From NCBI RefSeq assembly GCF_901538265.1, contig NZ_LR593886.1, positions 4,671,738 to 4,735,737 on the forward strand: 64,000 bases of DNA. Direction: 5' to 3'. Of the stretch, positions 8,297 through 17,655 are shown piece by piece. Position numbers and translations under genes: made by a program. The stretch comes from Gemmata massiliana (lineage in GTDB: Bacteria > Planctomycetota > Planctomycetia > Gemmatales > Gemmataceae). Position 1 is the first letter of the stretch. The number at the start of each line of letters is the position of its first letter. Under the pieces are notes generated by a model. That model made no database searches, had not been told where the DNA came from, and was given only the letters and a program-made list of their open reading frames with translations.

Positions 8297-9475
8297 ATGC
8301 TACTGCACGAAAAGGCGGATCAAGCCCAGGCGCTGTTGGCCGAAACCGGGCTGGACTGTTGGCTGACCTTCGCGCGCGAGACGGAACTGCACCCGGACCC
8401 GGGTATCGAGCAAGTCGTTGGGGCGGGGGTGGTGCGGAACTCGGCGTTTCTCTTCGGCGCCGGCGGAGCGCGGGTCGCAATCGTCGCCAACTTCGACACG
8501 TCGGCCATTCGTGCGAAAGGCGTTTTCCGGGAGGTGATCGGCTACGACGAAGACATTCGTGGGCCTCTGCTGGCTGCACTTCAGCGCCTCGACCCACGAA
8601 CGATCGGCCTGAACTACAGCCTCGACGACGTGACGGCCGACGGTTTGACCCACGGGCACTGGCTGCTCCTCCAGCAACTCCTGAGCGGCACGCCGTACCT
8701 CGATCGGTTGACCAGCGCTGCCCCGCTGCTGGCACGATTGCGCGGACGGAAATCGTCAACGGAGGTCGACCGGATTCGGCGGGCCGTGGCTGTGACCGAG
8801 CAGATCGTCGAACAGATTACCTCACACATCCGACCGGGGTTGAGCGAGCGGGAGTTGGCCGCGTTCGTCCACGCGCGGTTTGTCGAACACGGCGTGTCAC
8901 CGGCGTGGCCACTCGAGGGGTGCCCGATCGTCAACACCGGCCCGGCGTCGGACCTCGGGCACACGTACCCGTCAGAAACGGTCCGCATTGAACCGGGGCA
9001 CTTGGTCCACATCGACCTGGGCGTGCGCATTGACGGGTACTGCTCGGACATGCAGCGGATGTGGTACGTCCGACGGCCGGGCGAGTCGGGACCGCCGGAG
9101 GACGTTCGGCGCGCTTTCGATACGGTGGTACGGGCTATCGACGCGGGGGCCGAAGCTTTGCGCCCGGGTGTGCGCGGATTCGAGGTGGATGCTGCTGCCC
9201 GAAGCGTCGTGGTGACAGGCGGGTACCCGGAGTTCAAGCACGGACTCGGGCACGGGCTGGGACGGGCGGTCCATGATGGCGGCACCCTGTTGGGACCGCG
9301 TTGGCCGTGTTACGGGCGTAACGTGGAAGCTGCAGTCGAGGTGGGCAACGTCTTCACTTTGGAATTGGGCATCCCGACCGGTTCCGGGGTCGTCGGATTG
9401 GAGGAGGACGTGTTGGTTACTGCCACCGGGTGCGAGTTCCTCTCGTCCCGACAGCGCGAACTGATACTCGTGTGA
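8297..9475 (+). CDS. M24-family metallopeptidase (Xaa-Pro dipeptidase-like)
   Basis: 392 residues with a strong ribosome binding site (GAGGGAGGGG, 8285-8294). The N-terminal creatinase-like domain (1-150) leads into a pita-bread domain. The five metal ligands are visible: Asp240 (HIDLGV), Asp251 (CSDMQR), His319 (HGLGHGLG), Glu356 (TLELGI) and Glu370 (GLEEDV). The family cleaves an N-terminal residue before proline, or C-N bonds in creatine-like compounds, using two divalent metals. No signal peptide, so cytoplasmic. It resembles Xaa-Pro dipeptidases more than methionine aminopeptidases because of the N-terminal domain; the exact substrate is not set by the sequence. Confidence 0.9.
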   Translation: MLLHEKADQAQALLAETGLDCWLTFARETELHPDPGIEQVVGAGVVRNSAFLFGAGGARVAIVANFDTSAIRAKGVFREVIGYDEDIRGPLLAALQRLDPRTIGLNYSLDDVTADGLTHGHWLLLQQLLSGTPYLDRLTSAAPLLARLRGRKSSTEVDRIRRAVAVTEQIVEQITSHIRPGLSERELAAFVHARFVEHGVSPAWPLEGCPIVNTGPASDLGHTYPSETVRIEPGHLVHIDLGVRIDGYCSDMQRMWYVRRPGESGPPEDVRRAFDTVVRAIDAGAEALRPGVRGFEVDAAARSVVVTGGYPEFKHGLGHGLGRAVHDGGTLLGPRWPCYGRNVEAAVEVGNVFTLELGIPTGSGVVGLEEDVLVTATGCEFLSSRQRELILV

Positions 9476-9559
9476 AATCGCTTCCACTCCGTAGCCGGCA
9501 CTGAGAAAGACGGATTTGATATGCTTGTTCGCGCGTTGACCGATTAACTGAGGACCGAA

Positions 9560-10033
9560 ATGCCGCCCACCATCCGTTCTGCGGCTCAGGGCCGTACCAT
9601 TGCCGTCGTCGGCGACATTTACCGATTTCTCGCAACAGGCAGTGAGACGGGCGGCAAATACGCCCTTTGGGAAGCGCTCGTTCCGCCGGGTGGTGGTCCA
9701 CCTCCGCACGTTCACAGCCGGGAAGAAGAAGGATTTTACGTTCTCGAAGGCCAAATCGCTCTGACAGTCGGTGACGAGAAACACGTGGTGACGGCGGGTA
9801 TGTTCGCCAACGTGTCGCCCGGTACCCCGCACGCATTCAAGAACGAGTCGGATCGTCCGGCCCGAATGCTCATTTCTGTCGCCCCAGCCGGTCTTGAGGA
9901 GATGTTCTTCGAGGTCGGAGCGCCACTCGCAGAGGGGGCAGTAACTGTTCCCCCGCCAGCCCCGGACGAAATCGACCGGTTGAAAGCCGCTGCTCCCCAA
10001 TACGGGATTAAACTCCTGTTGCCGGGGAGTTGA
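9560..10033 (+). CDS. Single-domain cupin protein
   Basis: 157 residues with GAGGA five bases before the ATG. Both cupin motifs are intact: motif 1 as PPPHVHSREEEGFYVLEG (HxH and Glu metal ligands) and motif 2 as GTPHAFKNES (third His). A metal-binding beta-barrel is therefore expected. The same fold is used by small dioxygenases, isomerases and sensor domains, and nothing in the sequence fixes the substrate. The convergent VOC-family gene lies 8 bases beyond the stop. Confidence 0.85.
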   Translation: MPPTIRSAAQGRTIAVVGDIYRFLATGSETGGKYALWEALVPPGGGPPPHVHSREEEGFYVLEGQIALTVGDEKHVVTAGMFANVSPGTPHAFKNESDRPARMLISVAPAGLEEMFFEVGAPLAEGAVTVPPPAPDEIDRLKAAAPQYGIKLLLPGS

Positions 10034-10041
10034 TGCACCGC

Positions 10042-10446
10042 TCACGCTGAACCTGTTCCCGCACCCACGCGGAACGTGTGGCCGTCAGGGTGCCGCAAGT
10101 GGAACTCACGGACGCCCCACGGCTCGTCTGTTGGTGGTTGCGTGACGGTCATTCCGTGCGATACGGCCAACGCATGAGCGGCATCCACGTCGGCGGGACT
10201 GTTGAGAAACCAGGACATCCACACGCCGCCCGTATCGTCATTGTCTGCGTGTCGAGGGGCCGGTCCGCCTCGTGATCCTTGGGCGCCCAAACAGAGGAAA
10301 ATTTCGACCTTCCCGCTCCCGACTGCCCCGAACGTTGGCGGTGTGCCCCAATCCCACAACTTCTTCCAGCCCAGTTTCTCGAACCACGCGAAACTGGCCG
10401 CCATATCGGACACGTTCAAAATTGGAGTTAAACAGGCGACGTCCAT
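10042..10446 (-). CDS. VOC-family (glyoxalase/bleomycin-resistance-like) protein
   Basis: 134 residues. The opening TPILNVSDMAASFAWFEKLGW and the close REFHLRHPDGHTFRVG match the two ends of a vicinal-oxygen-chelate domain, with His and Glu/Asp candidates for the metal site. VOC members include glyoxalase I, ring-cleavage dioxygenases and antibiotic-binding proteins. One domain only, so it would work as a dimer. Specific activity unknown. Confidence 0.85.
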   Translation of the reverse strand: MDVACLTPILNVSDMAASFAWFEKLGWKKLWDWGTPPTFGAVGSGKVEIFLCLGAQGSRGGPAPRHADNDDTGGVWMSWFLNSPADVDAAHALAVSHGMTVTQPPTDEPWGVREFHLRHPDGHTFRVGAGTGSA

Positions 10447-10737
10447 TTGTTTCTCGTGTGGATGTAGGAATGGTGAAAAGGGTAAACGCAGCGCAAGTTA
10501 GTCGGCAAGGTTGGTAGACGTTTGACGATTTGCGTGTCGATCCTATGTGTTGGGACAGTCCTGATCGTTCCGGTCGCTCGGCTGGGGAAATATTGGCTCA
10601 TTTCGCGTGCCCGCTACTGACCTTTGTCGGACGGCACTCGCGTGTAATTCTTTTCACACGCTTTCAGAAGCGCCCGATTTGGGAGCGGATCTACCACCAC
10701 TGTGGTGGCGGAAGCATTTCGCCCAAAGGAGCCAGTT

Positions 10738-11265
10738 ATGCGGACGATCGCGGTGACGGGGGCTGTTGTGGTGCTGGTGGCGCTCGGGGCCGGGGCACGC
10801 GGCGACGACAAACCCGCCCAAACCTCGCACGCGGGGCTGGAGCGGCTGAAGAAGCTGGCCGGAACCTGGGTCGAAGCGGACAAGGACGGCAAGCCGACCG
10901 ACAAAGTCGTGTCGGTCATCAAGGTCACCGCCGGCGGGAGCACGGTTCAAGAGACGCTGTTCCCCGGTGAGGCGATGGAGATGGTGTCCGTGTACCACCG
11001 GGACGGGACCGACCTGGTCATGACGCACTACTGTGCGCTCGGTAACCAACCCCGGATGAAGGCCGACCCGAAGTCGGCTGCCAACCAGATCCGCTGGGTG
11101 TTCTCGGGCGGTACGAACCTGGACCCCAAAAAGGACATGCACATGCACGAAGGGACGCTCACCTTCGTTGACGACGACCACATCGAGTTCAGTGGGGTCG
11201 CCTGGGTCAACGGTAAGCCGGCCGAGGATCACTGTGCCACAATGAAACTCGTTCGCAAGAAGTAG
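10738..11265 (+). CDS. Secreted protein with lipocalin-like (TIGR03067-type) fold
   Basis: 175 residues from the ATG at 10738, preceded by AAAGGAG; the longer frame to 10702 lacks a signal. The N-terminus is a signal peptide (RTIAVTGAVVVLVALGAGARG). The mature part begins with LERLKKLAGTWVEADKDGKP and continues as short beta strands (VSVIKVTAGGSTVQETLFPG, EMVSVYHRDGTDLVMTHYC). The LxGTW opening followed by a beta-barrel pattern is typical of the many planctomycete secreted proteins of lipocalin type. Ligand and function unknown. Confidence 0.7.
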   Translation: MRTIAVTGAVVVLVALGAGARGDDKPAQTSHAGLERLKKLAGTWVEADKDGKPTDKVVSVIKVTAGGSTVQETLFPGEAMEMVSVYHRDGTDLVMTHYCALGNQPRMKADPKSAANQIRWVFSGGTNLDPKKDMHMHEGTLTFVDDDHIEFSGVAWVNGKPAEDHCATMKLVRKK

Positions 11266-11276
11266 TGCCAGTTTCG

Positions 11277-11303
11277 GAGCCGCCCACGTGGGGCGGCTCT
11301 TGT
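11277..11303 (+). terminator. Terminator between convergent genes
   Basis: GAGCCGCCC (11277-11285), loop ACGTG, GGGCGGCTC (11291-11299), then TTGTCGTTT. It sits 12 bases after the stop of the gene at 10738 and before the end of the convergent esterase. Confidence 0.75.
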
Positions 11304-11325
11304 CGTTTCGGGGAACGATTGGCCT

Positions 11326-12336
11326 CTACTTCTTGACCGGTTGACGGAACCCGCGCTCGATTTCGTCCCTGGGATCGGTGGACACCGGTCCGTCGCGCCA
11401 GAGCCAGCGCATCATCTCCGGCAGAATCGCCCCGCCGAACTTTTGCCCGTGGTTGTTCATACCCCACGAATAGTTCACATCGTACCCCTTCTTCGTCAGT
11501 GCCTTCATCAGACGGACATTCTGGTGAAACCAGTCCATTTTCTCGTCATACTTCCCGGCCCGAAGCCCGCGATTGTCGTTGCGCCCGTCGCACAAATATA
11601 CCCGGAGCGGCTTCTTCTCAGCCTCTAGCACTTTGTCCGCGTACACGTGCCCACCACGCAGGTTGACGAAACTGCCGACGTTGCTCAGCACCTTGCGGAA
11701 CTGGTTCGGGCGCTCCCACGCCACGGTGAACGCCGCGATCGCGCCCGAACTCGATCCGCCGATCCCGCGCATCTCCGGGTCTTTCGAGATGTTGTAATCC
11801 TTGGCCAGCGCCGGCAGCAGTTCTTCCGTAATCACACGAGCGTACTTGTCGTCCAACGAGTTGTACTCGGTCGGTCGGTTGGTGTTCCGGTCGCCCCAAT
11901 CTCGTGGGGTCGGCTCGGGCTGCTCGGGCTTGCGGCCCGGGTTGATGAACACGCCGATCATGACCGGGATCTCCCGGCGGTAGATCAGGTTGTCCATTAC
12001 GTTTTGTGCCCGCACGTCTCCCTTCTCGTCCTTGAATGCCTGACCGTCCTGGAACACCATAAGGGCGGTCGGGATTTTCGGGTCGTACTGAGCGGGCACA
12101 TAAACCCAGTACGTGTGTTGGGTGCCGGGGTAGACCTCACACGAGAGCGTGAACGGTCCTTTGATTTCCCCCCTCGGAACGCCCTCTTGCGGCAGCGAAT
12201 CCGGGCCGAGCCGGTATTGGGAGTCCGGGTTCGGGGCTTGTGCAGGAACTGGTGGTTGTCCCGTCGCGTGCGCGAGGGTCACAACGGCGGCTCCGGCGAA
12301 TCCGAGGCCGATCGCACAGGTCAGCGCGGTTCTCAT
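11326..12336 (-). CDS. Secreted esterase, enterochelin-esterase/feruloyl-esterase-like
   Basis: 336 residues with GGGAGG six bases before the ATG. A signal peptide ends near residue 25. The alpha/beta-hydrolase core shows [20 protein letters not shown], the nucleophile elbow GSSSG (Ser196) and a late NNHGQ His near 304. This pattern fits the Esterase_D/CE1-like family, which includes enterochelin esterase and feruloyl or acetylxylan esterases. The DGRNDNRG loop is typical of planctomycete members. A siderophore role is unlikely because no siderophore genes adjoin it. It is divergent from another secreted esterase at 12628, which suggests polysaccharide de-esterification. Confidence 0.85.
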   Translation of the reverse strand: MRTALTCAIGLGFAGAAVVTLAHATGQPPVPAQAPNPDSQYRLGPDSLPQEGVPRGEIKGPFTLSCEVYPGTQHTYWVYVPAQYDPKIPTALMVFQDGQAFKDEKGDVRAQNVMDNLIYRREIPVMIGVFINPGRKPEQPEPTPRDWGDRNTNRPTEYNSLDDKYARVITEELLPALAKDYNISKDPEMRGIGGSSSGAIAAFTVAWERPNQFRKVLSNVGSFVNLRGGHVYADKVLEAEKKPLRVYLCDGRNDNRGLRAGKYDEKMDWFHQNVRLMKALTKKGYDVNYSWGMNNHGQKFGGAILPEMMRWLWRDGPVSTDPRDEIERGFRQPVKK

Positions 12337-12627
12337 TCGATACCTCCCGACAGGAGAGAAACGGGCAGTAGAGGTGGTGTAGAAGTTCCGTCCCCTGTGG
12401 GTACGAGTGCATCACTCGAATCACCTCGACCTCATCGGTAACGGTGTTGCCCGAAGAAAGTCGTAATACGCGCGCTACGTTTCGTGTCCGTTCGCATCTC
12501 GTGAGGTACGCGGTTCCGGATCGTGGGTGTAGCGTCGATAGAATGACGATCGCTTCACAAACTTGTGGCACACCCGGCACAATCGATTCCGTGCAGCCGT
12601 GGCTCACTCATCACAACGAGACTCCTC

Positions 12628-13998
12628 ATGCGACACTCTCCCGTCTCGGTCGCTGTGGCGTTCCTTCTCACGGGGTACCTCTCCCCGGCGGGGCGCGCTG
12701 AAGATCCACCCAAACCGCCGGTCAAACTGACCGCGCAAGAGGACCACAAGCGGCTGATGGAACTCCTCAAAATCAAGGAGATCCGCCGCGGTGCTGATGG
12801 AAATCCGAAGTCGGCTAACGCCGCCAACCTCGACGAGTCGAAGGCCAACCCTTACCCCGATTTGCCGGACCCGCTCGTGATGAAGGACGGCACGAAGGTG
12901 ACCGCGGCGCTGTGGGCGAAGCGCCGGGCCGAGATCGCCGAGGACTTCGACCGGGAGGTGTATGGCCGGGTGCCCAAGAACACCCCCAAAGTGACTTGGG
13001 AAGTGACCGCGACCGAGAAGCAGACGGTCGGTGACGTTCCGGTCGTCGCGAAGAAGCTCGTCGGTCACGTCGACAACTCTTCGTACCCGCTCATCACTGT
13101 GGACATCCAACTCACGCTCACCACGCCCGCGGACGCAAAGGGGCCGGTGCCAGTGATAATGGAGTTCGGGTTCAACTTTGGGGGTAAGGGACCGGCGCCA
13201 AAAGCCGGTGCCGCCCCGAGCTGGCAACAACAAGTTCTCGCGAAGGGCTGGGGCTACGCGATCATCACCCCGACGAGTGTTCAGGCCGACAACGGAACGG
13301 GACTGACGACCGGGATCATTGGGCTTTGCAACAAGGGACAGCCCCGCGCGGTCGATGATTGGGGCGCGCTGCGGGCCTGGGCTTGGGGCGCGAGCCGGGC
13401 GCTGGACCACTTCGAGACCGATCCGGCCGTGGACGCTAAGCGCGTCGGGATCGAGGGACTGTCCCGGTACGGGAAGGCGGCGATCGTCACGATGGCCTAC
13501 GACGAGCGCTTCGCGATCGGGTTCATCGGCTCGTCTGGGGCAGGGGGCGCGAAGCTCCACCGCCGCGACTACGGAGAGAAGGTGGAGAACGTTGCCGGGA
13601 CCGGTGAGTACCATTGGATGGCAGGAAACTACATCAAGTACGCGGGGCCACTCATTGTGAAGGACCTTCCGGTGGATGCTCACGAACTGATCGCATTGTG
13701 TGCTCCGCGTCCGGTCTTCATCAGCGTCGGTTCCCTCCAGGTCGAGGGCGGTTGGATCGACGCACGCGGCATGTTTATGGCCGGGGTTGCGGCCGAACCG
13801 GTGTACAAACTGTTGGGGAAAAAGGGGTTGGGAACCGCCGAGTTCCCCGCACAGGAGACCGCCCTTACCGACGGCGAAATCGCGTTCCGCCAGCACGCGG
13901 GTGGTCACACCACTGGTCCGAACTGGCCGACGTTCCTGAAGTACGCCGAGAGATACATCAAGGAACCGACCGTGTCCAAACCTTCGACCAACAAGTGA
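12628..13998 (+). CDS. Secreted CE15-like glucuronoyl esterase
   Basis: 456 residues from the ATG at 12628, which gives a signal peptide (VAVAFLLTGYLSPAGRA). The alpha/beta-hydrolase region carries VPVIMEFGFNFGG, GWGYAIITPTSVQ, RALDHFETDPAVDAKRVG and the nucleophile motif GLSRYGK (Ser279), then LCAPRPVFIS and a late HAGGH (His423/427). GxSRxGK is the mark of carbohydrate esterase family 15, whose members cut the ester between lignin alcohols and 4-O-methyl-glucuronic acid on xylan. Bacterial CE15 enzymes are diverse, so the substrate is inferred. It is divergent from the esterase at 11326 across 291 bases. Confidence 0.85.
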   Translation: MRHSPVSVAVAFLLTGYLSPAGRAEDPPKPPVKLTAQEDHKRLMELLKIKEIRRGADGNPKSANAANLDESKANPYPDLPDPLVMKDGTKVTAALWAKRRAEIAEDFDREVYGRVPKNTPKVTWEVTATEKQTVGDVPVVAKKLVGHVDNSSYPLITVDIQLTLTTPADAKGPVPVIMEFGFNFGGKGPAPKAGAAPSWQQQVLAKGWGYAIITPTSVQADNGTGLTTGIIGLCNKGQPRAVDDWGALRAWAWGASRALDHFETDPAVDAKRVGIEGLSRYGKAAIVTMAYDERFAIGFIGSSGAGGAKLHRRDYGEKVENVAGTGEYHWMAGNYIKYAGPLIVKDLPVDAHELIALCAPRPVFISVGSLQVEGGWIDARGMFMAGVAAEPVYKLLGKKGLGTAEFPAQETALTDGEIAFRQHAGGHTTGPNWPTFLKYAERYIKEPTVSKPSTNK

Positions 13999-14085
13999 CA
14001 CCGGCGGTAGTCTGCCCGGGGTTATTTTGTGCTTCACCGGGCTACTCACCTCCGCTGAAGGCGTGAGAAAATTATCAGATGTCTA

Positions 14086-14113
14086 ATCCGCGTTATCTGC
14101 GTTATCCGCGGTT
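14086..14113. repeat. Three tandem degenerate 9-mers
   Basis: ATCCGCGTT (14086-14094), ATCTGCGTT (14095-14103) and ATCCGCGGTT (14104-14113) lie head to tail just after the CE15 gene. From memory, similar TCxGCGTT runs occur between genes in several soil and aquatic phyla; copy number here cannot be judged from one window. Confidence 0.6.
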
Positions 14114-14261
14114 CTTCATTCCGCATCCGACACTTTGGGACACTTACCGGTTCTGACGCTCCGAGTGCGCCTTCCGACCTTCGCTCCGTTCGCCGGTAAC
14201 AAATGCTAACGTTCTTGGTTCGGTGGCGTGATTGGGACCGTCTTTTCAGTTCTTAAACACT

Positions 14262-14284
14262 GTTATTGCAACACGTTATTGCAA
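14262..14284. repeat. Direct repeat of GTTATTGCAA
   Basis: Two exact 10-base copies (14262-14271 and 14275-14284) with 13-base periodicity in the AT-rich intergenic region. Each contains TTATTGCAA. It could be a protein-binding site, but there is no direct evidence. Confidence 0.4.
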
Positions 14285-14849
14285 TTTTGCTCTGCCGGAT
14301 ATGAACATGCGCGGCTAACATTGGCTAACAACCCGCGAAAAAGTTCCTTTCTGCCCTCGAATTCGGCTAACAATCGGTTGGCACTTCGACCCAAACAGCA
14401 CTTGTTTTGTGGCAGTAGAAGGGCGTATATATTTTCGGTTCGCCCAATTATACGCAGGTGGATCAAAGGGAACGTCTGATTAGGTGTCGCTGGGAGGGAC
14501 GTGTTGTTTTGTTGAATTCTCGAGTTTCGGTTTCGGCTTTGTGGCGTTGCGTTGGCGCTTGGCAAAATTATCAAACATTGTGATATCGTTAATTCTGTCA
14601 CGTCATTCGGTTCGGACCGGAACCCGCACGCGATACGGCTATTTGCCCCTTGCTCGTTGCCGCCCCGGGTGATTAGTTGAATAATGGACCGTCGTGCTAC
14701 CGTGCTTTCAGTCCGCTTTTGGAGAATCGTAATTAGGAACGGTCTCATCGCCCGCGCGACCGATTCCCGATTCGTTCCCGCGCGCCGTTCTTGCCGGCCG
14801 AACCACCCGAAGGGCGGGGCCGATAACGGCTCCTCCGTTGACGAGTTTC

Positions 14850-17540
14850 ATGCCACACACGCGCGCTTCTGCTGGTTTTGCGGGCCTTCGGTCAACGGCG
14901 GAGATCGTTCTCGACGCCCTGAACGAGGGTCTCCTGACCGTCGGTCCCGGGAGCGTCGTTCGGTTCGCGAACCGCCGGGCGGGGGAGCAGTTCGGGTGCG
15001 CACCCGGTGAGCTCGTCGGGGCGCACATTGACGCCCTTGTTCCGGGAGTCGCCCCGGTCCGATCCGACCGGCCCCGAGCGGACCTCGATCCGCTCGCTCC
15101 CGCTCTCGGCTTCCGCGCGCGCGCCCGGCGCCGGGACGGCGCGGAGTTCCCGGTGGCGGTCGCGCTCACTCCGCTGCCAGACGGCAGCGTTCTGGTGTCC
15201 GTCCGCGGCACCGCACCCGAGCGCGGGGCGCTGACCGGGACCGAGCCCGAGGTCGACCGCGGGCTCATCGATTCGCTGGACGTGCCGGTCGTGGTGCTCG
15301 ACCGGTCCGGCACCGTTACCGCGATCAACCGGGCCTGGGAGCGCGTCTTCCAACCCTACGAACCCGGCGCGGACCGAGGGGTGGCGAGCGATTATCTGGA
15401 CGTCTGTTGCCGGGTGACCGGTCCTTACTCGGAAGAGGCCGCGACCGTCGAGCGCGGGGTCTGTGCCGTGCTGAACGGGACGCTGGGCCGGTTCACTGCG
15501 GAGTGCCCGTTCCGCGTTGATGGCGAAATTCGGTGGTACCAGATCCGGGTCGCGGCCCTGGCCGGGCGCGTGCCCGGGGCCACCGTCGCGCACTGGGACG
15601 TGACCGACTTGCGGCGGACGGAGCACGCACTGCGCGAGAGCGAGCAGCGATTTCGCGCAGTGGTGGAGTCCCAGACGGAGCAGGTGTGCCGGTTCCGGTC
15701 CGACGGGACTCTCACCTTCGTCAACAGCGCGTACTGTCGGTACTTCGGCCGGCGCGCGGACGAACTGATCGGGCGCCCGTTCTGGACCCTCGTCGCAGAC
15801 ACCGACACGGAGCCGGTGCGCCAGAACCTCGCGTCCATTACACCCGAGCACCCCGTGGCGACCGTGGAGCACCGGGTTCTGGCGTCGAACGGGGAGGTGC
15901 GGTGGCAACAGTGGACCAACCGCGGGCTGTTCGACGCGGGGGGGCGGCTGATCGAGTTCCAGTCGGTCGGGCGCGACGTGACCGATCGCAAGAACTCGGA
16001 GGAGCAGACCCGGCAGAGCGAGGAGCGGTTCCGGGATCTGTTCCAGAACTCGCCGCTCGCGACGGTGTGCTGGCGCGCGGAGGGGGACGATTTCGTTCTG
16101 GCCGACAGTAACGAGGCGGCCAAGAACCTGTACTCGGACGGGGTGAACCAGGCCATCGGTTGGAAACTGTCCGAGGTCCACGCGACCCGTCCGGAACACC
16201 GCGCGAACATTGCCCGCTGTTACCGGGAGCGGGTTCCGTTCAGCGCCGAGTTCTGTTGGCCCGAGATGCCCTGGGGCGAGTCGAGCGGGGGGTACGCAGA
16301 GGTTCTCGTCTCGTACTCGTTCGTCCCGCCGAACCTGGTCATGTCCGCGCTGCAGGTCGTCACCGAGCGCAAGCAGCAAGAGCGCGCGCTGCGCGCGAGC
16401 GAGGAGCGGCTCCGGCGCGTGCTCTCCGCGCTGCGCGAGGGGGTCGTGTCCGTGGACCCGGACGGGCGCATGCGGACGTGCAACGAGAGCGCGATGCGGC
16501 TGTTCGGAGAGCGCCCGGACGGGCTGATCGGCGACTCTCTGACAGAGCGGATCGGGCTCGCGCTGCGGGAGGACGGGCGCCCGTTATCGCCGGACCTGTT
16601 CCCGTGGGAGGTCGTGCGCCGGACCGATGCGCTGAGCGCCGGCGGAACCTTTTTAGCGGCCCCCGCGCGCGGCCCGTTCGTGCGACTCATGATTAGCGCC
16701 CACGCGCTGCCGGCCGAACCGAACGGGCCACGCCCGGTCGTCGTCTCCTTCACCGACATCACGGCTCGGTGGCACGCTGAGGAGCAACTGCGCCAGCACA
16801 AGGCCGAGCTCGCACACGTCGCCCGGTGCAGCCTAGTGGGGGAAATGGCCGCGGTCCTCGCACACGAACTGAACCAGCCACTCACCGCGGTCATCAACTA
16901 CTGTCGCGGGTCCGTGCTCCGGCTCCGCGCCGGTGCCGCTGACGTGGCCGAGATCGTGGAGGGGTTAAACCTCGCGATTGGGCAGGCGGAGCGGGCCGCG
17001 GGCATCGTCCACCGGGTGCGCGAGTTCATGCGCAAGCGGGAACCGCAGCGCGCCGCGACCCAAATTAACGATGTTGTTCAGGAGGCCCTTGCGCTGGTCG
17101 GGCCGGAACTGCGGCACCACGGCATCCGCGTCGTCCCGCGCCTGGGCGCCGAGCTCCCACTGATTCAGGTGGACCGGATTCAGATCGAACAAGTGCTGTT
17201 GAACCTGATCCGGAACGCGGGCGAGGCGCTCACGAACCTGCCGGTGATCGAGCGCCGGATCGTGATCGAAACGGGGGCCACCGGTGCGAGCGTGTGCGTC
17301 CGGGTGATCGACTCCGGCCCCGGCTTCGATGCCGAAGGGCTGCGCCGGGTGTTCGAGCCGTTCTACACCACCAAGAAACAGGGGACGGGGCTCGGGCTGA
17401 CCATCAGCCGCGGGATCATTGAATCGCACGGGGGCCGGCTCACGCTCGCGCCCGCGTTCCCGCGCGGGGCCGGCTTCAGTTTCACGCTTCCGATCACCTC
17501 CGAACGACCCGCGTCGGGACCGATCGAACGCGCCGAGTGA
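14850..17540 (+). CDS. Soluble multi-PAS sensor histidine kinase
   Basis: 896 residues from the ATG at 14850 (a TTG four codons earlier is also possible). No membrane segment, so it senses inside the cell. About five PAS modules precede the kinase: near 18-120, 140-255 (VLDRSGTVTAINRAWERVF), 265-380 (RFRSDGTLTFVNSAYCRYFG), 390-500 and 510-640 (VSVDPDGRMRTCNESAMRLFG). The kinase part has the H-box ELNQPLTAVINY with the phosphorylatable His near 672, the N-box LLNLIRNAGEAL, and the G-boxes DSGPGFD, FEPFYTTKKQGTGLGL. The H-box is of the FixL/DctB/NtrB type. No response regulator adjoins it, so it is an orphan kinase. Confidence 0.9.
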   Translation: MPHTRASAGFAGLRSTAEIVLDALNEGLLTVGPGSVVRFANRRAGEQFGCAPGELVGAHIDALVPGVAPVRSDRPRADLDPLAPALGFRARARRRDGAEFPVAVALTPLPDGSVLVSVRGTAPERGALTGTEPEVDRGLIDSLDVPVVVLDRSGTVTAINRAWERVFQPYEPGADRGVASDYLDVCCRVTGPYSEEAATVERGVCAVLNGTLGRFTAECPFRVDGEIRWYQIRVAALAGRVPGATVAHWDVTDLRRTEHALRESEQRFRAVVESQTEQVCRFRSDGTLTFVNSAYCRYFGRRADELIGRPFWTLVADTDTEPVRQNLASITPEHPVATVEHRVLASNGEVRWQQWTNRGLFDAGGRLIEFQSVGRDVTDRKNSEEQTRQSEERFRDLFQNSPLATVCWRAEGDDFVLADSNEAAKNLYSDGVNQAIGWKLSEVHATRPEHRANIARCYRERVPFSAEFCWPEMPWGESSGGYAEVLVSYSFVPPNLVMSALQVVTERKQQERALRASEERLRRVLSALREGVVSVDPDGRMRTCNESAMRLFGERPDGLIGDSLTERIGLALREDGRPLSPDLFPWEVVRRTDALSAGGTFLAAPARGPFVRLMISAHALPAEPNGPRPVVVSFTDITARWHAEEQLRQHKAELAHVARCSLVGEMAAVLAHELNQPLTAVINYCRGSVLRLRAGAADVAEIVEGLNLAIGQAERAAGIVHRVREFMRKREPQRAATQINDVVQEALALVGPELRHHGIRVVPRLGAELPLIQVDRIQIEQVLLNLIRNAGEALTNLPVIERRIVIETGATGASVCVRVIDSGPGFDAEGLRRVFEPFYTTKKQGTGLGLTISRGIIESHGGRLTLAPAFPRGAGFSFTLPITSERPASGPIERAE

Positions 17541-17655
17541 CACCGCTTGGGACGGAAAGTTCCGCCGATACGGGGCAAATTTGTGCGGCGAGCGGGGCCG
17601 AGCGTGGTACAACTACGCTCACCTCTCACATTCGTCCCCCGGACCTCGCGCCACA

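Larger units (their letters stand above)
13999..14849. other. Long intergenic region, richer in A+T than its surroundings
   Basis: About 850 bases hold no convincing gene. Two weak open frames (14228-14479 on the plus strand and 14263-14748 on the minus strand) show no domain, no ribosome binding site and odd composition. The stretch 14220-14600 is visibly AT-richer than the flanks and contains short direct repeats: the 10-mer GTTATTGCAA twice (14262-14271, 14275-14284) and GGCTAACA three times (14313-14320, 14323-14330, 14365-14372). Promoters for the histidine kinase are presumably in its right part. Confidence 0.5.

Noticed and set aside
10694..10708. 15-base palindrome CCACCACTGTGGTGG before the gene at 10738
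   Set aside because: Possible operator, but there is no neighbouring regulator and a palindrome this short is weak evidence in GC-rich DNA.
14263..14748. 161-codon minus-strand frame in the AT-rich intergenic region
   Set aside because: No ribosome binding site, no domain, and composition unlike neighbouring genes. Kept as non-coding, with some doubt.
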